Assembly (NCBI GenBank): GCA_031280075.1
Contig: JAITHG010000158.1
Location: forward strand, 1 to 11,867
Length of the DNA: 11,867 nt
Direction of reading: 5' to 3'
Source: Eubacteriales Family XIII. Incertae Sedis bacterium
Lineage (GTDB): Bacteria > Bacillota_A > Clostridia > Peptostreptococcales > Anaerovoracaceae
In this document: in pieces, positions 6,034 to 11,867 of the stretch
Layout: the number at the start of each line of letters is the position of its first letter
Position numbering within the stretch: the stretch's first letter is position 1
Translations under genes and position numbers: made by a program
The notes under the pieces: generated by a model
Told to the model about the DNA's origin: nothing
Database searches by the model: none
What the model saw: the letters and a program-made list of their open reading frames with translations, nothing else

Positions 6034-7086
6034 ATGAAACTGGCGAGAGCGGAGCTGAAGAGGCTCATGAAAACGAAGTTCGTCCGGGCAGGGCTGCGGG
6101 AGGACCACGCGGAGACCATCGCAGAAATCCTCACATGGTCGGACGAGCGGGGCTACCACTCCCACGGCGCGGTGCGGGTCGAGTACTACAGCGAGCGCAT
6201 CGCCAAGGGCGGCATCACCCGCGACCCCGCATTGTCCTTCACGAAGACGGGACCTTGCAGCGGTGTTTACGAGGGCGACAACGGCTGCGGCTACGTGGTG
6301 GCGAAGAATGCCATGGAGGAGGCCATCGCGATGGCTAAGGAGAGCGGCATCGCCGTCGTCAGCGTCAAGAATATCTCCCACAGCGGCAGCATCGGCTACT
6401 ACGCGGAGATGGCCGCCAAGGAAGGGCTCATCGGGCTCACCATGTGCCAGTCCGACCCGATGGTCATCCCCCACGGCGGCGCGGAGCCGTACTACGGGAC
6501 AAACCCGATCGCCTTCGCCGCCCCCACGGCGGACGAACGCCGGGTGGTCTTCGACATGGCGACCACGGTGCAGGCGTGGGGCAAGGTTCTCTACGCCCGC
6601 TCCCGCAAAGAGTCCATTCCGGAAACCTGGGCTGTGGACGCGGACGGCAAGCCCACCACAGACTCGACTGCGGTCAACGCACTCGTCGCCATCGCCGGGG
6701 CGAAGGGCTACGGGCTCATGATGATGGTGGATGTCCTCTCGGGCATCATGACGGGCGTGCCCTTTGGCAAGCACGTCAGCTCCATGTACGCCGACCTTTC
6801 GAAGGGTCGCGAGCTTGGGCAGCTGCACATCGTCATCGATCCCGCCCGGTTCGTCCCCATGGACGAATTCCTGCAGAACATGTCCGCCTGCCTGGACGAG
6901 CTGGCAGCCGTAAGGCCGGCGGAAGGGCACGACAGAGTGTACTATCCGGGCGAGCGCGCCCTGCTGCGCAAGCAGGCATACGAGGCGGACGGCGGCATCC
7001 AGATCGTCGACGAGATCTGCGCCTATCTCGCAAGCGACGATGTGCACTACGACCGCTACGATGGGAAGAACGCCTTCGCAGAATAG
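6034..7086 (+). CDS. allD: Ureidoglycolate dehydrogenase (NAD-dependent, LDH2/MDH2 family)
   Basis: AllD oxidises (S)-ureidoglycolate to oxalurate with NAD(P)+, the branch that leads to oxamate and carbamoyl phosphate instead of glyoxylate. The 350-residue length fits the family. Residues known to line the active site in E. coli AllD occur at the same numbers here: S43-H44 (YHSHG), R48, Y52 and the catalytic H116 (NISHSG). The nucleotide-binding part holds CQSDPMVIPHGG (138-149), YGTNPIAFA (154-162) and GAKGYGLMMMVDVLSG (222-237). The start at ATG 6034 has a strong AGGAGG eight bases upstream. Malate, sulfolactate or other 2-hydroxyacid dehydrogenases share the fold, but adjacent allC and allE make the assignment firm. 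The gene is followed by a 130-base gap before the AllF-AllG fusion. Confidence 0.93.
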   Translation: MKLARAELKRLMKTKFVRAGLREDHAETIAEILTWSDERGYHSHGAVRVEYYSERIAKGGITRDPALSFTKTGPCSGVYEGDNGCGYVVAKNAMEEAIAMAKESGIAVVSVKNISHSGSIGYYAEMAAKEGLIGLTMCQSDPMVIPHGGAEPYYGTNPIAFAAPTADERRVVFDMATTVQAWGKVLYARSRKESIPETWAVDADGKPTTDSTAVNALVAIAGAKGYGLMMMVDVLSGIMTGVPFGKHVSSMYADLSKGRELGQLHIVIDPARFVPMDEFLQNMSACLDELAAVRPAEGHDRVYYPGERALLRKQAYEADGGIQIVDEICAYLASDDVHYDRYDGKNAFAE

Positions 7087-7216
7087 GGCTGAAAGCGACA
7101 AGGGCGGTCAAGACGAGCAGGGCGAAAGAGACGATTGAGACGATAAGGACGATAAGGACGGTACAAGCAGGATCAGTATGGCAATCGGGCGCGGGACATG
7201 CGCAGGGAGGCGAGAC
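7087..7216 (+). other. Spacer before the AllF-AllG gene with a 9-bp tandem repeat
   Basis: The 130-base spacer carries no supported gene. It holds a 9-bp repeat: GACGATTGA (7130-7138), GACGATAAG (7139-7147), GACGATAAG (7148-7156) and a decayed GACGGTACA (7157-7165). The ribosome site GGGAGG (7205-7210) for the next gene is at its right end. No terminator or convincing promoter was seen, so read-through transcription from allD is likely. Confidence 0.6.
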
Positions 7217-10200
7217 ATGTTACAGACAGTCATAAAAAAAGGTAGTTACCAAGATTCGGTCGTGCTCATGCTCCTGACAAACCGGATTGCGGCGATGGAC
7301 GGGGTGCGGAAGGTCTCCATCATGATGGCGACCCCTGCCAACAAGGACATCATGGCAGCAGGCGGTCTGGCGACGGAGGAACTGGCGGAAGCGGGCGCAA
7401 ACGACATGGCGGTGGTCGCGGACGTGGATGACGCGGGGCTCGTGGACGGCATCCTCAAGGAGGTGGACAGCTTCCTGGCAGACCAGGCATCCAAGTCGGG
7501 GCGCTCTGCCGAGAAGAAGGCCGCCAGGAGCTGGGAGCAGGCGCTGGAGGCGATGCCGGAGGCAAACCTCGCCGTCCTTTCCATCCCTGGCGCCTATGCG
7601 GCGGCGGAGGCGGACAGGGCGCTGGACGAGGGGATGCACGTCTTCCTGTTCAGCGACAACATGCCCCTCGCGGACGAGATTGCACTCAAGCAGAAGGCGC
7701 ACGAAAGAGGACTGCTGGTCATGGGACCGGACTGCGGCACGGGCATCATCCACGGCGTGCCCGTCGCCTTCACCAACCACGTGACGCGCGGGAAGATCGG
7801 CATCGTCGGTGCCTCCGGCACCGGCATTCAGGAGATCACGACCATCATCGACCGGCTCGGCGAGGGCGTGAGCAACGCCAGCGGGACAGGCGGACGGGCT
7901 CTCTATGCGGAGGTGGGGGGCATCACGATGATGGATGCCATCGACGCGATGGAGGACGACCCGGACACGGAGATCGTCGTGGTCATCTCCAAGCCGCCTG
8001 CCAAGGCAGTCCGCGACGGCATCGTGGCACGGCTTGCCGATTATTCGAAACCCGTCATCACGCTCTTCCTGGGCGAGCGTCCCGAGATCCACAACGAAGG
8101 GTTCTACCACGCCTCCACACTGGACGACGCTGCCCGCATCGCCGTGCGGCTTGTGCGCGGCGAGCCCATCGAGGAAGCGCCCTATGCCCCGCAGGTGGCA
8201 GAGCCGTTCGCCGCTGCAGAGGGGAAGACCATCAAGGGCTACTACTCCGGTGGTACGCTTGCGAGCGAGGCTGCCATGATGCTGCGGGCATCCATGGGGC
8301 TGGAGGCGGATGCCGCCAAGCAGGAAGGGTTCATGCTGAACCAGGGCGGTCACCTGGTCATCGACCTCGGCGACGATGCCTATACCCAGGGCAGACCCCA
8401 CCCCATGATCGACCCGTCCAAACGCGTGGCGTGCATGGAAGAGGCAGCCGAAGACCCGTCCACCGGGGTCATCCTCTTCGACATCGTCCTAGGCTACGGC
8501 TCCCACGAGAACATGGCGGCCGCCCTGCTGCCTGCCATCGAGAAACTGAAGGCAGGTGCGGAGGCACAGGGGCGAAAGCTGTTCTTTGTGACCACCGTCT
8601 GCGGGACGAAGGGCGACCCGCAGGGCTACGACGGGCAGGTGCGCCTGATGGAAGAGGCAGGTGTCATCGTGGCGGACAGCAACAAGCGCGCAGTCCAGGC
8701 GGCGTTGGCGTGCATTGGTTTCACTTATGAAGAGCATGCGAAGGAAGTCCTGCCTGCGGCCGCGCGCCAGACGAAGACCTACCACGCTTTGGCGGACGTG
8801 AAGGATCTGCTCTGCCGCAGCCCGAGGGTCATCAACATCGGTCTGAGGAGCTTCTGCGACGTACTGACGGAGTTTGGCTGCGAGGCGGAGCAGTTTGACT
8901 GGTCGCCGCCCGCCGGGGGAGACCTCGGGATGATCGATGCCCTGCGCTTCCTGCGCGGCAGGGAGACGGAAAGCGGCATCGGCATCGACGAAGCGAACGA
9001 CGCGGTGGCAGCAAAGATTGTGGCGGCAAACCCCGTCCTCATGGATGTCGTGCCCGCCGCCTCCGTCATCCCCGCCCTGACGGAGGGGATGACCCTGCTC
9101 CACGCCGGACCGCCTATGGAGTGGGCGAACATGACGGATCCCATGCAGGGTTCCTGCGTGGGGGCAGCCCTCTTCGAAGGCTGGGCGGACGGGGAGGCGG
9201 AGGCGCGGCGGATGCTGTCCGCAGGAGAAGTCCGCTTCCTCCCATGTCACCACGTGGATGCGGTGGGTCCCATGGGCGGCATCACCTCCGCCCACATGCC
9301 GGTGTTCGTCGTGGAGAACCAGACCGACGGCAACCGGGCATACTGTTCCATGAACGAGGGCATCGGGAAGGTGCTGCGCTTCGGCGCGTACTCGGAGGAA
9401 GTCGTGACGCGCCTGGGCTGGATGCGGGACGTGCTCGGCCCCATCCTCGGCAGGGCGGTGCGGACCTTTGAGGGCGGCTTAGGGCTTGCGCCCATCATCG
9501 CGAAGGCGATCGCCATGGGCGACGAGTTCCACCAGCGGAACATCGCCGCCTCCCTGGTCTTTCTGAAGGAGGTCGGCCCCGTCATCGTGCAGCTCGACTT
9601 GGACGAGGGGCAGCGGCAAGAGGTGATCCGCTTCCTCGCCGATACGGATCAGTTCTTCCTGAACATCATGATGGCGGCCGCAAAGGCGGTCATGGACGGG
9701 GCGAGGATGGTCACGGACGGCACGGTCGTCACCGCCATGTGCCGGAACGGGGAAAACTTCGGCATCCGCATCAGCGGCATGGGCGACACCTGGTTCACCG
9801 CACCGGTCAACACGCCCCAAGGGCTTTACTTCACCGGCTATGACGGTGGGGACGCGAGCCCCGACATGGGCGACAGCGCCATCACAGAGACCTTCGGCGT
9901 AGGCGGCATGGCGATGATCGCCGCCCCTGCAGTCACGCGTTTTGTGGGCGCGGGCGGCTATGAGGACGCGCGGGACACCAGCGAGGAGATGATGGAGATC
10001 TGCCTCGGGCGCAACCCGAACTTTACGATCCCCACCTGGAGCTTCAAGGGCATCTGTCTTGCCATCGATGCGCGGAAGGTGGTGGAGAAGGAGATCACAC
10101 CCGTCATCAACACGGGCATTGCCCACAAGGTGGCAGGCTACGGGCAGATCGGCGCGGGAACGGTGCACCCGCCGCTCGCCTGCTTCCAGAAGGCGGTGCT

Positions 10201-10243
10201 GGCGTATGCCAAGAAGCTGGGCTTCACCGGTGGCGAGGGCTGA
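7217..10243 (+). CDS. allFG: FdrA-YlbE fusion (AllF-AllG), oxamate carbamoyltransferase subunits
   Basis: This single 1008-residue chain joins two proteins that are separate in E. coli. Residues 1 to about 570 match FdrA (AllF), with MGPDCGT (169-175), GASGTGIQE (198-206), SKPPA (258-262), YSGGTLASEA (343-352), GRPHPMIDP (about 392-400) and the FdrA end INIGLRSF (539-546) to FDWSPPAGG (560-568). The fold resembles succinyl-CoA synthetase. After a linker (about 570-592), residues 593-1008 match YlbE (AllG, DUF1116), including CHHVDAVGPMGG (677-688). Work I recall on E. coli assigns AllF, AllG and AllH together as oxamate carbamoyltransferase, which converts oxalurate and phosphate to oxamate and carbamoyl phosphate. 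ATG 7217 follows GGGAGG by six bases and matches the FdrA start; an ATG at 7178 adds 13 unrelated residues. The next gene begins two bases after the stop. No internal stop or frameshift separates the parts. Confidence 0.9.
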   Translation: MLQTVIKKGSYQDSVVLMLLTNRIAAMDGVRKVSIMMATPANKDIMAAGGLATEELAEAGANDMAVVADVDDAGLVDGILKEVDSFLADQASKSGRSAEKKAARSWEQALEAMPEANLAVLSIPGAYAAAEADRALDEGMHVFLFSDNMPLADEIALKQKAHERGLLVMGPDCGTGIIHGVPVAFTNHVTRGKIGIVGASGTGIQEITTIIDRLGEGVSNASGTGGRALYAEVGGITMMDAIDAMEDDPDTEIVVVISKPPAKAVRDGIVARLADYSKPVITLFLGERPEIHNEGFYHASTLDDAARIAVRLVRGEPIEEAPYAPQVAEPFAAAEGKTIKGYYSGGTLASEAAMMLRASMGLEADAAKQEGFMLNQGGHLVIDLGDDAYTQGRPHPMIDPSKRVACMEEAAEDPSTGVILFDIVLGYGSHENMAAALLPAIEKLKAGAEAQGRKLFFVTTVCGTKGDPQGYDGQVRLMEEAGVIVADSNKRAVQAALACIGFTYEEHAKEVLPAAARQTKTYHALADVKDLLCRSPRVINIGLRSFCDVLTEFGCEAEQFDWSPPAGGDLGMIDALRFLRGRETESGIGIDEANDAVAAKIVAANPVLMDVVPAASVIPALTEGMTLLHAGPPMEWANMTDPMQGSCVGAALFEGWADGEAEARRMLSAGEVRFLPCHHVDAVGPMGGITSAHMPVFVVENQTDGNRAYCSMNEGIGKVLRFGAYSEEVVTRLGWMRDVLGPILGRAVRTFEGGLGLAPIIAKAIAMGDEFHQRNIAASLVFLKEVGPVIVQLDLDEGQRQEVIRFLADTDQFFLNIMMAAAKAVMDGARMVTDGTVVTAMCRNGENFGIRISGMGDTWFTAPVNTPQGLYFTGYDGGDASPDMGDSAITETFGVGGMAMIAAPAVTRFVGAGGYEDARDTSEEMMEICLGRNPNFTIPTWSFKGICLAIDARKVVEKEITPVINTGIAHKVAGYGQIGAGTVHPPLACFQKAVLAYAKKLGFTGGEG

Positions 10244-10245
10244 GT

Positions 10246-11124
10246 GTGCCTGCCATCCATGCCTATGCCGTGTCCGGGCAGCTGCTCGGGCTGCCGGGGC
10301 TCGGGGCAGGGACAGGCGCGTTTCGGGTGCACAGCGTGTTTCCCCACGGTGTCAACCTTGCGGTCTCCGGCAGGCTGGTCTTCGTAGGAGACCGGCGCGG
10401 GGACACGCCGCCCTACGGTGTGTGCGTCCCGGAGGGGCAGCTGTCCCTGCTGGAGGTCGCGCCCGGGGACGAGATCCACTGGACGCGCGCGGACATGCGT
10501 TTCACCGGTTCCCGGTTTGCGCTCTGTCTGGCAGGCGCGGCGCAGGTGGACAACCGCCTGTCCCGCGCCGGGGATGCCGGTCAGTCTGGACAGTTCGGAC
10601 CGACTGGAAGACCCGAAAAAGGCAGCGAGGCATGGCGCGAGGCGCTGTGCGCCATGACGGGCTTCGGCATCCCCGTGGGAGAGGCGGCAGATCCCGCACG
10701 CGCGGGCAACCCTGAACTGCGCGGCTGCCTCATGAACCGGGACAGCGCCCACGTGCAGGGTGTGCTGAAGCGCTGGGTCGGCGCGGGACCGGGGCTCACG
10801 CCGTCGGGCGACGATTTCCTCGCAGGGCTTCTGTTGGCAGACCACGTCTGCCCCGCCCCCCTCATCGTCGGCTCCGTCTTCAAGGAGGTTCTGCAGGGAC
10901 TCCTGCGCGAAGGCTACACGACTGACGTGGGACGGCACTACCTCGAATGCGCCCTCGAAGGGCTGGCATCCGAAAGCTGGATCCAGTTGGTAGTGCACGG
11001 CTGCCTGGCAGGGGACGTGCCCGCTCAAAGGGACGGGCTTTCACAGGTGCTGTCCCTCGGACACACTTCAGGGGCGGACACACTAGCAGGCTTTTTGTAT
11101 GGAATACAGATCTGGACAAGGTAA
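10246..11124 (+). CDS. allH: DUF2877 protein (YlbF/AllH), third oxamate carbamoyltransferase component
   Basis: This 292-residue protein carries the DUF2877 signature GAGPGLTPSGDDFLAG (179-194) and the C-terminal GHTSGADTLAG segment (272-282). It is thus the counterpart of E. coli YlbF, now AllH, which acts with AllF and AllG in oxalurate phosphorolysis. It is about 20 residues longer than E. coli YlbF; the extra length may lie in the Gly/Pro-rich stretch at about 107-127. It starts with GTG 10246, two bases after the AllFG stop, with GAGGG (10235-10239) inside the end of allFG, so translation is probably coupled. An overlapping GTG at 10244 is out of frame. No membrane segment or signal peptide is evident. 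The family link is clear; the exact role of AllH in catalysis or assembly is from literature memory and less certain. Confidence 0.88.
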   Translation: MPAIHAYAVSGQLLGLPGLGAGTGAFRVHSVFPHGVNLAVSGRLVFVGDRRGDTPPYGVCVPEGQLSLLEVAPGDEIHWTRADMRFTGSRFALCLAGAAQVDNRLSRAGDAGQSGQFGPTGRPEKGSEAWREALCAMTGFGIPVGEAADPARAGNPELRGCLMNRDSAHVQGVLKRWVGAGPGLTPSGDDFLAGLLLADHVCPAPLIVGSVFKEVLQGLLREGYTTDVGRHYLECALEGLASESWIQLVVHGCLAGDVPAQRDGLSQVLSLGHTSGADTLAGFLYGIQIWTR

Positions 11125-11137
11125 GGTGGATGATACA

Positions 11138-11867
11138 ATGAACAAAAAACGTTTCAGGATCGGACTGACCTATCAGATGATTATCGCCATGGCGGTCGGC
11201 ATCGGTGTCGGCATCGTCTTCCGCGAGAACGCCGTTCACGTCAAAGTGCTCGGGGACATATTCCTAAAGCTCATCCAGATGTCCGTGGTCGTCCTAATCA
11301 TGGGGGCAGTCATCGAGGCGGTGGGCAAGCTGAAGCCGTCGGAGTTCGGCAGGATGGGGCTGCGCATCCTCTTCTGGTTTGCCGTCTCCACCCTCATCGC
11401 CGCCGGCATCGGCTTCGGGCTGGGCTTCCTCTTCCAGCCGGGCAGCCATGTGGCGCTGCCGATGGGCGAAACGCCGGAGGCGGTGCAGCAGAGCGTTCCG
11501 GAGCTGCTGCTCAGCTTCTTCCCGTCGAACATCGTAGGGGCGATGGGCGAGGGCAACGTCATCCAGGTCATCGTCTTTGCCTTGCTGTTCGGCATCGGCG
11601 TCAGCGTCCAGCGCGAGCGGGCGGGCAGCCTGCGCATCCTGTCCGCACTGGAGGAGTTCAACGCTGTCATCATCGCGATGATCACGAAGATCATGAAAAT
11701 TGCCCCCATCGGGATCGGCGCGCTGATGGCGGCGACCACGGGCGGCACGGGGCTGAAGGTGCTCCTTCCGCTCCTCGGCTTCCTGCTGGTCTTCGGCGGC
11801 GGTGCCCTCCTGCACCTCGCCCTGTGCGTCGTCTTCACCTCCCTCTACTGCAAGGTGGGCATCCAAC
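11138..11867 (+). CDS. Dicarboxylate/amino acid:cation symporter (DAACS family), 3' end outside window
   Basis: The first 243 residues of a membrane symporter are present and the frame is open to the window edge; the family usually has about 400-430 residues, so roughly 170 are missing. Hydrophobic segments lie near residues 11-28, 41-62, 76-99, 140-156, 176-200 and 207-235. The segment FFPSNIVGAMGEGNVIQVIVF (127-147) is typical of the GltP/DctA sodium- or proton-dicarboxylate group. The HP1/HP2 substrate-binding half is not in view, so specificity cannot be read. ATG 11138 follows an AAGGTGGA (11123-11130) ribosome site and begins 13 bases after allH, which indicates co-transcription. From its position it may move oxamate, oxalurate or another C2-C4 acid linked to the pathway; glutamate, aspartate or C4-dicarboxylate transport is the default alternative. 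Confidence 0.85.
   Translation, partial: MNKKRFRIGLTYQMIIAMAVGIGVGIVFRENAVHVKVLGDIFLKLIQMSVVVLIMGAVIEAVGKLKPSEFGRMGLRILFWFAVSTLIAAGIGFGLGFLFQPGSHVALPMGETPEAVQQSVPELLLSFFPSNIVGAMGEGNVIQVIVFALLFGIGVSVQRERAGSLRILSALEEFNAVIIAMITKIMKIAPIGIGALMAATTGGTGLKVLLPLLGFLLVFGGGALLHLALCVVFTSLYCKVGIQ

Noticed and set aside
5875..7101. 408-codon minus-strand open frame opposite allD
   Set aside because: The frame mirrors codon bias of allD, has no ribosome site of note and no family features.
7220..8401. 393-codon minus-strand open frame opposite the FdrA part
   Set aside because: The sequence is low-complexity Val/Arg/His-rich and is explained as a shadow of the allFG gene.
11113..11137. Internal promoter TGGACA...TACAAT just before the symporter gene
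   Set aside because: The hexamers are close to consensus but the spacer is 15 bp and the -10 runs into the start codon, so transcription would begin inside the gene.

Overview
The window holds a high-GC bacterial locus, about 60% or more by eye, that is dominated by an allantoin/allantoate catabolic operon on the + strand (2423 to the right edge). Genes start after clear Shine-Dalgarno sequences and are tightly packed, as in an anaerobic or fermentative bacterium. The gene complement resembles the Escherichia coli all locus. A high-GC Firmicute of the Negativicutes type is my best guess from protein style and codon use, but the sequence does not prove the taxon.

Left part (1-2422). Bases 1-101 hold a GC-rich hairpin and perhaps the tail of an earlier frame. 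A complete NYN-domain gene with C-terminal OST-HTH/LOTUS-like winged helices follows (216-1154, +). It meets tail to tail an alpha/beta-hydrolase gene on the minus strand (1145-2089) that is otherwise intact but broken by one in-frame TAG. A 333-bp divergent intergenic region (2090-2422) holds a promoter candidate for the hydrolase, a C9 tract, a perfect CATTGT-CC-ACAATG palindrome and short TCAT repeats. Control of the operon probably lies there.

Operon (2423-11867). The order is allC (allantoate amidohydrolase), an MFS transporter, allE (ureidoglycine aminohydrolase), allD (ureidoglycolate dehydrogenase), a fused fdrA-ylbE gene (allF-allG), ylbF-like allH (DUF2877) and a dicarboxylate/amino acid:cation symporter cut by the window edge. 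Together these would take up a ureide and convert allantoate to ureidoglycine, ureidoglycolate and oxalurate. The AllFG/AllH oxamate carbamoyltransferase would then split oxalurate with phosphate into oxamate and carbamoyl phosphate. A carbamate kinase would be needed to gain ATP from carbamoyl phosphate, but none lies in the window, nor does an allantoinase or a regulator.

The most notable points are the single-chain AllF-AllG fusion, the symporter placed directly behind the oxamate-forming complex, the amber-interrupted hydrolase beside the operon, and the palindrome in the divergent control region. No rRNA, tRNA, CRISPR array or insertion sequence was seen.
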